DNA of 64,000 nt from RDXT01 sp033765305 (GCA_033765305.1 JANRID010000018.1:186001-250000), one strand, 5' to 3'; shown: positions 1-8,694, counted from the first letter of the stretch. The notes: a model not told the origin generated them from the letters alone. Made by a program: numbers and translations.

Positions 1-106
1 GCTCGATCTTGCCGGTGCCGAGGCGGTCTTCAAAGGGCCGCAGCTCCGGGCTGATGCTGATCCATTCGCCGCCTTGCAAGTAGTGCTGTACTTGTTCTGC
101 TGTCAT
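1..106 (-). CDS. N-terminal part of a conserved hypothetical protein (truncated by window edge)
   Basis: An open frame reads from an ATG at 106 leftwards off the window edge and gives 35 residues beginning MTAEQVQHYLQGGEW. There is no signal peptide. I do not recognise the family; the short polar start looks like a small cytosolic protein. It is divergent from the HxlR regulator that starts at 232, and HxlR proteins often control a divergent neighbour, so it is a plausible regulatory target. Nothing more can be said without the rest of the gene. Confidence 0.5.
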   Translation of the reverse strand, partial: MTAEQVQHYLQGGEWISISPELRPFEDRLGTGKIE

Positions 107-151
107 GGATAGAAGAGTTGGTGAACGGTTATATAAACAGTTCAAAATTCT

Positions 152-159
152 TATCTTTG
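152..159 (+). promoter_or_regulatory. -7 promoter box before the HxlR gene
   Basis: TATCTTTG matches the Bacteroidota -7 consensus TAnnTTTG exactly. It lies 72 bases before the chosen HxlR start, so the inverted repeat at 193-214 would fall in the transcribed leader just downstream of the start site. No good -33 TTTG is visible. Confidence 0.5.
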
Positions 160-192
160 TCTTTCCTGAAATAGTAGTCTGTTTTTTTGTTG

Positions 193-214
193 ATAGTATA
201 TTTTTTCATACTAT
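193..214. promoter_or_regulatory. Inverted repeat, probable HxlR operator
   Basis: ATAGTAT (193-199) and ATACTAT (208-214) form a perfect 7-base inverted repeat with an 8-base spacer, sitting 17 bases before the HxlR start codon and between two divergent genes. Known HxlR-family operators (YodB type) are similar TACT/AGTA dyads. Autoregulation and control of the divergent gene are inferred. Confidence 0.6.
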
Positions 215-231
215 TTGATTTTCAGGTCTGT

Positions 232-591
232 ATGCGTAAGAATAAAAACTTCAATCCCAATGACTGCCCGGTCACCCACTGCCTGAATCTGATCGGAGGC
301 AAGTGGAAGCCGGTTATCCTGCATCTGGTGCGGAACGGCTGCAACCGTTTCGGGATGCTGCAGCGGGCCATTCCGGCCATCAGCAAGCAGATGCTGACGC
401 AGCAGCTGCGGGAGCTGGAGGAGGACGGCCTGCTCGAACGGACCATTTTCGCGGAGATTCCGCCGCGGGTGGAATACGCCATTTCGCCCTACGGCCAGAC
501 CCTGTTTCCTGTGCTCGACGCCATGAGCGGATGGGGGCGGCAGGACTTGGCCTCGCGCTCGGCAGCGCCTGCTGCGCAGGAAATTTGTTAA
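232..591 (+). CDS. HxlR-family winged-helix transcriptional regulator
   Basis: A 119-residue protein with the HxlR/DUF24 winged helix: the family start CPVTHCLNLIGGKWKP at residues 12-27, the recognition region ISKQMLTQQLRELEEDGLLER, and the wing with PPRVEYAISPYG. Length is typical of the family. The frame stays open upstream to 187, but the ATG at 232 puts the conserved Cys12 at the usual N-terminal place; this cysteine is the redox or electrophile sensor in YodB, QorR and HypR. The inverted repeat at 193-214 would then be an upstream operator. The signal sensed is unknown. Confidence 0.85.
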   Translation: MRKNKNFNPNDCPVTHCLNLIGGKWKPVILHLVRNGCNRFGMLQRAIPAISKQMLTQQLRELEEDGLLERTIFAEIPPRVEYAISPYGQTLFPVLDAMSGWGRQDLASRSAAPAAQEIC

Positions 592-647
592 CGATCATTT
601 AACTTCCCGGACGGACGGCGTGCGGACCCGCAGGGTAATATTGCGGA

Positions 648-1898
648 ATGCGCATGGTCTGGATTATCCTGCCGCTTTTCCTGTGCCTCCGGGCCGCTGC
701 CCAGACGGCGCTGCCGCCCTGGCAGCCGGGCATGATGGACATCCACCACATCAGCACCGGCCGGGGCAATGCCGCCTGGCTCCTGCTGCCCGACAGCACC
801 ACGCTGCTCATCGACGCCGGCGAAATTTCCGATACCCACGCCCGTACCCGTTCCCCGCGCAACAGCGCCCTGCGGCCCGACTCCAGCCGCAGCGCCGCCG
901 CCTGGATCGTGGAATATATCCGCCAGTTCGACCCCAGCCCTTCGCCGGAGCTGGATTACGCGCTCATTACCCATTACCACGACGACCACTTCGGCGAATG
1001 GGATGAAACGCGCCCCCGCTCCGCCCGCGGCGGCTACAGCCTCACCGGCATCATGGCCGTCGGGGACGCCATTCCCATCCGCTGCCTCCTCGACCGGGGC
1101 AGCCGCTTTCCCACCGACCTGCGCGGCGAAGCCTTCCAGCGCCGGTACGCCCAGGACGAATACCACATCGTCCAGACGCTGAACGAGTACTGGCGCTTCG
1201 CAGACTGGCACCGGCAGCGGGGCATGGTCCACGACACCCTGCGCCCCGGCGCCTCCGACCAGATCCGGCTGCGGCATTCGGAGCAGTATCCTGCCTGGAA
1301 AGCCCGGAACCTCGCCGCCAACGGCCGCATCTGGACCGGATATGCGGAAGGCGACTATTTCAGCCTCTTCAGCCCCGGCCAGTATCCGGGCGAAAACCCG
1401 CTGAGCCTTTGCCTCAAAATCAGCTACGGCCCCTTCGACTACGTCACCGGCGGCGACATCAGCGGCGTCGGCGAGCTGGGCGAGCCGGACTTCAGCAGCG
1501 TCGAGGCGCATCTGGCGCCGGTCGCCGGGCCGGCAGATGTAGCCACCCTCAACCACCACGGCAACCGCGATTCGCAAAGCCCGTTTTACGTGCGCAGCCT
1601 GCGGCCCCGTGTCTGGGTGCAGCAAGGCTGGTCATCCGACCATCCGGGCGAGGAAGTGCTCCGGCGGATTACCTCCACGCGCCTTTACCCCGGCCCGCGC
1701 GACCTCTTCACCACCGACATGCTGCCTGCCAACGAGCTGGTCATCGGCGAACGCATCGCCCGCAGCTACCAGTGCCTGCACGGCCATATCGTGGTGCGGG
1801 TGTTCGACGGCGGCGCCCGCTACCTGGTATATGTGCTTGACGATTTCTCCCCCGGCCGGGAAGTCCTGGCTGTATTCGGACCCTACGAATCCCGTTAA
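648..1898 (+). CDS. Secreted metallo-beta-lactamase-fold hydrolase
   Basis: A 416-residue protein with an N-terminal signal peptide (hydrophobic WIILPLFLCL, cut near AAAQ) followed by a metallo-beta-lactamase fold. The metal motif THYHDDHFGEWD (HxHxDH) is near residue 106, and a later LNHHGNRDS supplies another metal-ligand histidine as in ComEC-like MBL domains. It therefore probably acts as a metal-dependent hydrolase, perhaps on a phosphoester, in the periplasm or outside the cell. Substrate unknown. A TAATATTG box ends four bases before the ATG. The downstream secreted phosphodiesterase-like gene starts 24 bases after the stop, so the two may be cotranscribed. Confidence 0.8.
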   Translation: MRMVWIILPLFLCLRAAAQTALPPWQPGMMDIHHISTGRGNAAWLLLPDSTTLLIDAGEISDTHARTRSPRNSALRPDSSRSAAAWIVEYIRQFDPSPSPELDYALITHYHDDHFGEWDETRPRSARGGYSLTGIMAVGDAIPIRCLLDRGSRFPTDLRGEAFQRRYAQDEYHIVQTLNEYWRFADWHRQRGMVHDTLRPGASDQIRLRHSEQYPAWKARNLAANGRIWTGYAEGDYFSLFSPGQYPGENPLSLCLKISYGPFDYVTGGDISGVGELGEPDFSSVEAHLAPVAGPADVATLNHHGNRDSQSPFYVRSLRPRVWVQQGWSSDHPGEEVLRRITSTRLYPGPRDLFTTDMLPANELVIGERIARSYQCLHGHIVVRVFDGGARYLVYVLDDFSPGREVLAVFGPYESR

Positions 1899-1921
1899 CC
1901 TGTTTCTGTAACTCCGCTCCC

Positions 1922-3022
1922 ATGCTCAGATCCCTCCTGATTACCAGCCTGCTGGCAGCTTGCTGCCTGCTCCATGGCCAGCCGCGCAAGCCTGCGGAAT
2001 ATCTGTTGGTCATCACCTTCGACGGCCTGCGCTGGCAGGAGGTCTTCGGCGGGGCGGACAGCGTGCTGATGATGGACGAGGCCTATAACCAGGGCGATGC
2101 AGAGCGACTGCGGGCGCAGTACTGGGCGCCGGATGCGCAGGAGCGCCGCCGCAGGCTGATGCCGTTCTGCTGGTCCGTCATCGAGGCCGAAGGCCGCATC
2201 TTCGGCAACCGCGCCTACGGCAACCGCGTGGACAATGCCAACCCCTACTGGTTTTCGTACCCCGGATACAGCGAGATCTTCTGCGGCTACGCCGATACGG
2301 CGGTCAATTCCAACAGCTATCCGCCCAACCCCAATACGAACGTGCTCGGCTATCTCAACCGCCAGCCGGGCCTGGCAGGCCGGATTGCCGCTTTCGGCGC
2401 CTGGGACGCCTTCGACCGGATCCTCAACGAGGCCGTTTCCGGCGTGCCGGTCGTCTGCGGGCGCGAAGCCTGCGGCGGCGCGGCCCCCTCGCCCCGCGAG
2501 CAGCTCATCAACGACATGAAGCGCGATGCCTATTCGCCCTTCGGCGACGCCGAGCAGCTGGACGTATTCACCCACTACGCTGCACTCGAATACCTCAAGA
2601 CCCGCCGCCCCCGCGTGCTGTATGTCGCCTACGGCGAGACAGATGAATGGGCGCATCACGGCCATTACCGCGACTACCTCGATGCCGCCCGCCAGACCGA
2701 TCAGTGGATCCGCGAGCTGTGGGAATGGACGCAGGCCGATCCGGAATACCGGGGCCGGACGGCGCTGCTCATCACCACCGACCATGGCCGGGGCGATCTG
2801 GTCAAGGCCCAGTGGAAGGACCACGGGCAATCGGTATCCGACTCCCACGAGATCTGGATGGCGGCCATGGGTCCGGGCGTGCCGGCAGGCGGGGAGATGA
2901 AGACCTCCGTTCAGCTCTACCAGCAGCAGGCAGCACAGACGCTCGCCAAATGGCTGGGGCATACCTTTACCGCTGAGCACCCGGTAGCCGAAGATCTGTG
3001 GGATGCCCTGCGCAGCCGCTGA
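1922..3022 (+). CDS. Secreted alkaline-phosphatase-superfamily protein (phosphodiesterase/sulfatase-like)
   Basis: A 366-residue protein with a signal peptide (LLITSLLAACCLLHG). Metal-site motifs of the alkaline phosphatase superfamily are visible: the N-terminal ITFDGLRWQE aspartate, a likely nucleophile serine in SYPGYSEIF, GETDEWAHHGH in the middle, and TTDHGRG plus a late SDSHE. It is expected to hydrolyse a phosphate, phosphonate or sulfate ester in the periplasm. An alternative lipoprotein reading (LLAAC) is possible, but no clean lipobox is followed by a typical spacer. It follows the MBL-fold hydrolase on the same strand; together they could form a secreted ester-hydrolysis unit. Substrate is not predictable. 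Confidence 0.8.
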   Translation: MLRSLLITSLLAACCLLHGQPRKPAEYLLVITFDGLRWQEVFGGADSVLMMDEAYNQGDAERLRAQYWAPDAQERRRRLMPFCWSVIEAEGRIFGNRAYGNRVDNANPYWFSYPGYSEIFCGYADTAVNSNSYPPNPNTNVLGYLNRQPGLAGRIAAFGAWDAFDRILNEAVSGVPVVCGREACGGAAPSPREQLINDMKRDAYSPFGDAEQLDVFTHYAALEYLKTRRPRVLYVAYGETDEWAHHGHYRDYLDAARQTDQWIRELWEWTQADPEYRGRTALLITTDHGRGDLVKAQWKDHGQSVSDSHEIWMAAMGPGVPAGGEMKTSVQLYQQQAAQTLAKWLGHTFTAEHPVAEDLWDALRSR

Positions 3023-3052
3023 GGAGCAGGCTGTTTTTTCCCCCGAAGCGCG

Positions 3053-3060
3053 TACCTTTG
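3053..3060 (+). promoter_or_regulatory. -7 promoter box for prfC
   Basis: TACCTTTG is an exact TAnnTTTG match, 30 bases before the prfC start and after the preceding gene's stop. No well-spaced TTTG is seen upstream, only a T-run at 3034-3039. Confidence 0.5.
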
Positions 3061-3090
3061 CGCCCGGTTTCCACTTGACCAGCCGGCCGT

Positions 3091-4671
3091 ATGAACCTTC
3101 GCGAGGAAATTGCCCGCCGACGCACCTTTGCCATCATTGCCCACCCCGATGCCGGGAAAACCACCCTCACCGAAAAGCTCCTGCTCTTCGGCGGGGCCAT
3201 CCAGGTAGCCGGGGCCGTGAAATCCAACAAGATCAACCGCGCTACGGTCTCCGACTTCATGGAGATCGAAAAGCAGCGGGGCATCTCGGTGGCCACCTCT
3301 GTGATGGGCTTCGAGTATGAAGACCTGAAAATCAACATCCTCGATACACCGGGCCACCAGGACTTCGCCGAAGACACTTACCGCACCCTGAGCGCGGTGG
3401 ACAGCGTCATCGTGGTGGTGGATGCCGCCAAAGGCGTGGAATCCCAGACCGAGAAGCTGGTGGAGGTCTGCCGCATGCGCGATACGCCCATCATTGTCTT
3501 CGCCAACAAGCTCGACCGCGAGGGCCTGGACCCCTTCGACCTCATGGACGAGGTGGAGAAAAAGCTGAAGCTGACCCTGCGCCCGCTGAGCTGGCCCATC
3601 GGCATGGGCAAGTCGTTCAAAGGCGTGTACAACCTCTTCGAGCAGAAGCTCGTGCTCTTCTCTGCCCACGGCAAGCAGACTGCGGAGGACACGGTGGAAA
3701 TCCGCGATCTCGCAGACCCGCTCCTGGAGCACCACCTCGGCGAGCGGCCTGCAGCCAAGCTCCGCGAGGATGTGGAGCTGATCGAAGGCGTGTATCCGGA
3801 GTTCGATGCGGAGAGCTACCGCAGGGGGGCGCTCTGCCCGGTATTTTTCGGCAGCGCCGTGAACAACTTCGGCGTGCGCGAGCTGCTGGACTGCTTTGTG
3901 CGCATCGCGCCGCAGCCGGGACGCACCCACACCGAAGAGCGGGAGGTGACCCCTGAAGATCCGCAGTTTTCGGGTTTCGTGTTCAAGATCCACGCCAACA
4001 TGGACCCCAACCACCGCAACCGCATCGCCTTCCTGCGGATCTGCTCGGGCATGTTCGAGCGGAACAAAAACTACCACCACGTCCGCCTCGGCAAGCAGCT
4101 GAAGTTTTCGAGCCCCACCGCCTTCATGGCCGACAAGAAATCCATCGTGGACGAGGCCTGGCCCGGCGACATCGTGGGCCTGTACGACACCGGCAACTTC
4201 CGCATCGGCGACACCCTCACCGAAGGCGAAGCCCTGCATTTCAAAGGCATTCCCAGTTTTTCGCCCGAAATCTTCCGCTATGTGGAGAATGCCGACCCGC
4301 TCAAATCCAAGCAGCTGGCCAAAGGCCTGGAGCAGCTGATGGACGAGGGCGTGGTGCAGCTCTTCACCCACCAGTACACAGGACGCAAGATCGTAGGCGC
4401 CGTGGGTGCCCTGCAGCTGGAAGTGCTCGAATACCGCCTCAAGCACGAATACGGCGCCACCTGCCGCTACGAACCGGCGGAGCTGTACAAAGCCTGCTGG
4501 GTCACCTGCGAGGACCCTGCCGAACTGAAAACCTTCGTGCAGCGCAAGGCCCGCAACATGGCCAAGGACAAATATGAGCGCGATGTCTTCCTGGCGACCT
4601 CCGCCTGGGACCTGAACTCCACGCAGGAGCTGTTCCCCAAGATCCGCTTTCACTATACCAGCGAATTCTGA
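3091..4671 (+). CDS. prfC: Peptide chain release factor 3 (RF3)
   Basis: A 526-residue translational GTPase, normal RF3 length. G-motifs are intact: G1 AHPDAGKTT (residues 17-25), the switch region with EKQRGISV, G3 DTPGHQDF, and G4 NKLD. Domain II and the RF3-specific C-terminal domain follow. RF3 uses GTP to recycle RF1/RF2 from the ribosome after termination. The start is directly at the family's conserved LREEIARRRTFAIIAHPD. It converges on the GH16 gene with only 18 bases between stops. Base composition is like its neighbours. Confidence 0.97.
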   Translation: MNLREEIARRRTFAIIAHPDAGKTTLTEKLLLFGGAIQVAGAVKSNKINRATVSDFMEIEKQRGISVATSVMGFEYEDLKINILDTPGHQDFAEDTYRTLSAVDSVIVVVDAAKGVESQTEKLVEVCRMRDTPIIVFANKLDREGLDPFDLMDEVEKKLKLTLRPLSWPIGMGKSFKGVYNLFEQKLVLFSAHGKQTAEDTVEIRDLADPLLEHHLGERPAAKLREDVELIEGVYPEFDAESYRRGALCPVFFGSAVNNFGVRELLDCFVRIAPQPGRTHTEEREVTPEDPQFSGFVFKIHANMDPNHRNRIAFLRICSGMFERNKNYHHVRLGKQLKFSSPTAFMADKKSIVDEAWPGDIVGLYDTGNFRIGDTLTEGEALHFKGIPSFSPEIFRYVENADPLKSKQLAKGLEQLMDEGVVQLFTHQYTGRKIVGAVGALQLEVLEYRLKHEYGATCRYEPAELYKACWVTCEDPAELKTFVQRKARNMAKDKYERDVFLATSAWDLNSTQELFPKIRFHYTSEF

Positions 4672-4689
4672 GGCGCGCCGCCCCGCCCG

Positions 4690-5913
4690 TCACTGGATCT
4701 GGAACACCCGCACGTAGTCGATGGCCATCTGCTGCGGCAGCACCGTCGTAGCATCGGGATTGCCGGGCCACCGCCCGCCGACTGCAATGTTGAAGATGAA
4801 GAAAAACTCCTGGTTGAAGGGGGAATTGGCATTGACCAGATCGGTGTCCGCCAGGGTGAAATAGCACTGGTCATCCACGAACCAGGAAATGCGGCCATTG
4901 GTCCAGAGCAGGGAGAAGACGTGGTAGGCATCGTCGAAGGTCTGGCCGGCAGGCAGCAGGTACTTCGAGCCGCGGGAGCGGTTGTTGGGCAGCAGCTGGC
5001 TGAAGTAATGCGCGGTGCCGTGCACCGTGGAGGGCTCCCGCCCGATGAGCTCCATGATGTCGATCTCGCCGCAGGCAGGCCAGCCGACGGCGCCGAAATT
5101 GCTGCCCAGCATCCAGATCGCCGGCCAGAGGCCTTGGGTGACCGGGACTTTGGCGCGGATATCGATGCGCCCGTAGCGGAATGCTTTTTTGTCGCGGGTG
5201 ATGATGCGGGCAGAGGTATAGGCCGGCGGAGAGAAGGGGCCTACGGCATCGTTCCGGGCTTCGAGGATCAGCTTGCCGTTTTCGAGGCGCTCGTTGTTGA
5301 TGGTATAGGTCTGGAGCTCTTCATTGCCCCAGCCGTTGTTGTTGCCGGTTTCGAAGGTGTACACCGCCGGGTCCAGTTCGCTGCCCTCGAATTCGTCGCT
5401 CCATACGAGCCGGTAGCCCGGATAGCTGGCAGGGGTAACGTATCCGTCGGGGGCCAGCGGCAGGGCGCTGTCGTCGTCGGTGATGCGGCAGAGGCCGGTG
5501 AGCTTACTGGGCACGCCGTTTTCGAGGTCGTAGCAGACCAGCTCGAACTGCTCCTGCACCGGGCCCTGCTCGCGGAGGGTATCGCCGGCCAGCACGGCTT
5601 CGAGGGTTTTGGAGGTTTCGCCCGGCGCAAAGGTCAGCGTGCCCGCAGCGCCCTCGAAATCCGCGCCAAACTGGGCCGTGATTTCGTGGAAATAATACTT
5701 CATCGTCACCGGAAGGGCCGAGACCGTGTCCAGGGTGATCGTGAAGGCAATCGTCTGGGGCACATTGCTTTCGGCGGCATTCAGATCCTGCACGAAGACC
5801 CGGCTTTTGCGGGGCTCCGGCGGCTCCGGATCGACAGGCGGTTTGCAGGCGCCCAGCAGCAGGGCAGCGCCCAGCGCTCCGGCAGACAGCAGTAACGTAC
5901 GCGGATGGTTCAT
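4690..5913 (-). CDS. GH16 beta-glucanase (laminarinase-like) lipoprotein with Calx-beta-like domain
   Basis: A 407-residue exported lipoprotein: signal with lipobox LLLGAC, then a proline-rich linker. Residues about 38-150 form a Calx-beta-like module (FAPGETSKTLEAVLAGDT). Residues about 160-407 are a glycoside hydrolase family 16 domain with the catalytic signature GEIDIMELIG (two acids flanking the central Asp) and the family features LVWSDEFEG and QGLWPAIWMLG. GH16 enzymes of this type cut beta-1,3 or mixed beta-1,3/1,4 glucans such as laminarin. It stands alone, with no SusC/SusD pair beside it. Substrate precision is inferred from the family only. Confidence 0.9.
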   Translation of the reverse strand: MNHPRTLLLSAGALGAALLLGACKPPVDPEPPEPRKSRVFVQDLNAAESNVPQTIAFTITLDTVSALPVTMKYYFHEITAQFGADFEGAAGTLTFAPGETSKTLEAVLAGDTLREQGPVQEQFELVCYDLENGVPSKLTGLCRITDDDSALPLAPDGYVTPASYPGYRLVWSDEFEGSELDPAVYTFETGNNNGWGNEELQTYTINNERLENGKLILEARNDAVGPFSPPAYTSARIITRDKKAFRYGRIDIRAKVPVTQGLWPAIWMLGSNFGAVGWPACGEIDIMELIGREPSTVHGTAHYFSQLLPNNRSRGSKYLLPAGQTFDDAYHVFSLLWTNGRISWFVDDQCYFTLADTDLVNANSPFNQEFFFIFNIAVGGRWPGNPDATTVLPQQMAIDYVRVFQIQ

Positions 5914-6032
5914 AGCAGCAGGTGTAGGCGCCGCGGCATCAGTACGCAGCGGGCAGCAAGATAACCATAAACCGGATGCAGGGTTTGGCCAATCTGCACG
6001 GCCAGTTTCCTGCGAGTTCAGCCTGCTTTTCG

Positions 6033-6040
6033 TATCTTTG
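6033..6040 (+). promoter_or_regulatory. -7 promoter box abutting folD
   Basis: TATCTTTG ends only four bases before the folD ATG (TTTGCCCCATG). In Bacteroidota the transcript normally begins a few bases after this box, so the mRNA would have almost no leader. Confidence 0.55.
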
Positions 6041-6044
6041 CCCC

Positions 6045-6932
6045 ATGCAACTCATCGATGGAAAACGGATCTCGCGGGAGATTCAGGACGAAATCCGGGC
6101 CGAAGTGCAGCGCATGCAGGCCGCCGGGCTCCGCCCGCCGCATCTGGCCGCCGTGATCGTAGGCGAAAACCCCGCCTCTCAGACCTATGTGCGCCACAAG
6201 CTCGAAGCCTGCGCGTACGCAGGGTTCCGCTCCAGCCGGATCCAGCTCGACGCCCAGGCCGCCGAGGCCGATCTGCTGGCCGAAATCCGCCGCCTGAACG
6301 AGGATCCGGAGCTGGACGGCTTCATCGTGCAGCTGCCCCTGCCGCCGCACATCGACCCGCAGCGTGTGACGGAAGCCATCCTGCCGGCCAAGGATGTGGA
6401 CGGCTTTCATCCGGTGAACATCGGCATGATGACGCTCAATTTCCCCGCCATTCTCCCCGCCACGCCGCTGGGGATCATGGAGCTGCTGCGCCGTTCGGGC
6501 ATCGAAACACGGGGCCGGCACTGCGTCGTGATCGGGCGGAGCCGCATCGTAGGCCGCCCGGTATCCATCATGCTCTCGCAGGGCGGCGAAGCGACTGTCA
6601 CCCTCTGCCATACGCGCACCCCGCGCGAACTGCTGCTCCAGCAGTGCCTCCAGGCCGATATCCTCGTCGTAGCCGCCGGCCAGCCCGGCCTGCTGACCGC
6701 CGGGATGGTCAAGCCCGGCGCCGTGGTCATCGATGTGGGCACCAACCGCGTCGAAGCTCCGGGCACCAAAAGCGGCTACCGCATGGCTGGCGACGTGGCA
6801 TTCGACGAAGTAGCGCCGCTGTGCAGCTACATCACGCCCGTGCCCGGCGGCGTAGGCCCGATGACGGTCGCGATGCTGCTGCGCAATACCCTGGAAGCCT
6901 GCCAGCGGCGGAATGCCGCCGGGCAGTCCTGA
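6045..6932 (+). CDS. folD: Methylenetetrahydrofolate dehydrogenase / methenyltetrahydrofolate cyclohydrolase
   Basis: A 295-residue bifunctional FolD of normal length. It interconverts 5,10-methylene-THF and 10-formyl-THF with NADP, supplying one-carbon units. Visible signatures: ASQTYVRHKLEAC with the catalytic tyrosine and lysine, VQLPLPPHID, KDVDGFHPVN, the Rossmann motif GRSRIVGRPVSIML, and PVPGGVGPMTVAML at the C-terminus. The frame continues upstream to 5976, but the ATG at 6045 begins at the conserved MQLIDGK and the promoter box lies immediately in front, which decides the start. Confidence 0.96.
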   Translation: MQLIDGKRISREIQDEIRAEVQRMQAAGLRPPHLAAVIVGENPASQTYVRHKLEACAYAGFRSSRIQLDAQAAEADLLAEIRRLNEDPELDGFIVQLPLPPHIDPQRVTEAILPAKDVDGFHPVNIGMMTLNFPAILPATPLGIMELLRRSGIETRGRHCVVIGRSRIVGRPVSIMLSQGGEATVTLCHTRTPRELLLQQCLQADILVVAAGQPGLLTAGMVKPGAVVIDVGTNRVEAPGTKSGYRMAGDVAFDEVAPLCSYITPVPGGVGPMTVAMLLRNTLEACQRRNAAGQS

Positions 6933-6960
6933 GTGAGCCCGTTTCCGATTCTCTTCAGCT

Positions 6961-7608
6961 ATGCGCAACCGTCCTACCCTCGAATCCCTGGGGGGCAAGC
7001 CCCGCCAGGCCGATCCGCTCCCGGTGATGGAGCAGTTTTATACCCTCCAGGGCGAAGGCGCCTGGGCGGGAGCCCCTGCGTACTTTATCCGGCTCGCCGG
7101 CTGCGACGTGGGCTGCACCTGGTGCGATGTCAAGGAGTCCTGGACCATCGGCGAGGCGCAGTACCAGCCCGTGGCGGCCCTGGCCGCGCAGGCACAGGCT
7201 TCCGGTGCGCCCCGTGCCGTAATTACCGGCGGCGAGCCTGCCCTCCACGACCTGACGCAGCTCACCGCGGCCCTGCATGCCGCAGGCATCCGCACCCACA
7301 TCGAGACCGCGGGCGTGCATCCGCTCAGCGGCACCTTCGACTGGGTGTGTTTTTCGCCCAAAAAATTCGCCGCGCCCCTGGACGAATACTATGAACGGGC
7401 CCACGAACTGAAGGTCGTCGTGTACCACGAGTCCGACCTGGCCTGGGCCGAAGGGCATGCGCAGCGCTGCGCGCCGGAGGTACGGCTGTTTCTGCAGCCG
7501 GAGTGGAGCCGCCGCGGGCAGATGACCCCCCTGCTCATCCGCTATGTGCAGGCGCATCCGCACTGGCAGCTCAGCATCCAGACGCATAAGTATCTGGAGA
7601 TTCCGTGA
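6961..7608 (+). CDS. queE: 7-carboxy-7-deazaguanine synthase
   Basis: A 215-residue radical SAM enzyme, typical QueE length. It converts 6-carboxy-tetrahydropterin into 7-carboxy-7-deazaguanine in queuosine biosynthesis. The iron-sulfur motif CDVGCTWC (Cx3CxxC) is near residue 44, preceded by the substrate-contact region YTLQGEGAW and followed by TGGEPALHD. It starts 28 bases after folD on the same strand and may be read with it. The other preQ0 genes (queC, queD, folE) are not in this window. Confidence 0.93.
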   Translation: MRNRPTLESLGGKPRQADPLPVMEQFYTLQGEGAWAGAPAYFIRLAGCDVGCTWCDVKESWTIGEAQYQPVAALAAQAQASGAPRAVITGGEPALHDLTQLTAALHAAGIRTHIETAGVHPLSGTFDWVCFSPKKFAAPLDEYYERAHELKVVVYHESDLAWAEGHAQRCAPEVRLFLQPEWSRRGQMTPLLIRYVQAHPHWQLSIQTHKYLEIP

Positions 7609-7660
7609 GGGAGGCGACGCATACGCGCTCCATCCCCCTTGCCAGTCCGCCCGAAAGCGC

Positions 7661-7668
7661 TATCTTTA
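7661..7668 (+). promoter_or_regulatory. -7-like promoter box before the first dnaJ-domain gene
   Basis: TATCTTTA differs from TAnnTTTG only in the last base. It lies 21 bases before the chosen ATG at 7690, inside the gap after queE. Confidence 0.4.
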
Positions 7669-7689
7669 TCCTGCTGCGACAACTTGACC

Positions 7690-8634
7690 ATGAGCCCATT
7701 CCGGGACTATTATCTGATGCTCGGCGTCCCGCGCGAGGCGGACGAGGGGGAAATCAAGGCCGCTTTCCGGGAGCTGGCCCTGCGATTCCATCCGGATATT
7801 AATCCCAATACAGCTGACCAGCAGCGCTTTATCGAAATCCGCGAAGCCTACCGCGTCCTTTCCAACCCCGAAAGCCGCCGCAGCTACAACCTGCGCTACG
7901 ATCAGGCCCAGGGGGGCACGGTCAAATCCAGCGCGCTGCCTACGGCGCAGGAAATGACGCGCTTCAAGCGCGCCAGCCGCTACAACCGCTCGCTCTACTC
8001 CCAGCGGGTGCGCTACCGGGGCACCACGTACGTCCCCGGCACGGAGCCGCCGCCGCCGCCGCGCCCCCAGGGCGGGGCCGCCCGGCCGCGCACCACGTTC
8101 AGCGAGGCGTACTTCGACACGGTGATGCAGCAGCACGAAAGCGATCTGAAAGGCTTCCGCATGTTTTCGGGCGCCATGCGCTGGATCGCCGCGCTGATCC
8201 TGGCCTTCTGCGCCGGCATGCTCGCCGACTATGGCCTGGCCATGCCCGAAGGCGCGGAGCGTGTCGAGGCCAAGACCCCGCAGCCCTGGGCGCCGGCGCA
8301 GCCGGACCTCGTCAAAATCCGGACCCGCTACAGCCAGTTTCTCATCGCCGCCGATCAGGCGGACCGCATCCCGGAAGGGCTGTCGGTCAAGATCGAGAAA
8401 GCTTTTTTCTCGCGCATCCCCCTGCGGGTGGAGTTCCGCACGCTGGAGGGCCGGCTGGTGGGCCTGCACACCTACGGCACACGCTACGGGCCGGGCTTCT
8501 GGTGGGTGGGCATCGTCATGCTGATCTCGCTCGCCACCCTGCTGCTGCGCCGGAATGTGGAATTCAATGCCTATCTTGGTACATTCAACCTGATATTTGC
8601 GCTAATGATCCTGGCCTACTTGTTCAAGCCTTGA
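7690..8634 (+). CDS. Membrane-anchored J-domain protein
   Basis: A 314-residue protein with an N-terminal J domain (residues 1-65) carrying the HPD triad at 34-36, so it should stimulate an Hsp70 (DnaK) partner. There is no Gly/Phe or zinc domain. After a Pro-rich linker (EPPPPPRPQGG) come a transmembrane segment around IAALILAFCAGMLADYGL, a soluble beta-type region, and two C-terminal membrane helices. The ATG at 7690 starts at the J domain; the longer frame from 7639 adds residues that overlap the promoter. The gene at 8695 has the same architecture, so the two are probably tandem paralogs. Confidence 0.85.
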   Translation: MSPFRDYYLMLGVPREADEGEIKAAFRELALRFHPDINPNTADQQRFIEIREAYRVLSNPESRRSYNLRYDQAQGGTVKSSALPTAQEMTRFKRASRYNRSLYSQRVRYRGTTYVPGTEPPPPPRPQGGAARPRTTFSEAYFDTVMQQHESDLKGFRMFSGAMRWIAALILAFCAGMLADYGLAMPEGAERVEAKTPQPWAPAQPDLVKIRTRYSQFLIAADQADRIPEGLSVKIEKAFFSRIPLRVEFRTLEGRLVGLHTYGTRYGPGFWWVGIVMLISLATLLLRRNVEFNAYLGTFNLIFALMILAYLFKP

Positions 8635-8694
8635 ATCTGGCGCGTATTTAGCAGGAGCGTATACTGCGCTGCAAGTCTCCCCTGGCCGACGGAT

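Noticed and set aside
2917..4653. Long open frame antisense to prfC
   Set aside because: It is a shadow of the high-GC prfC gene; its translation is low-complexity and no domain is recognised, while prfC is unmistakable.
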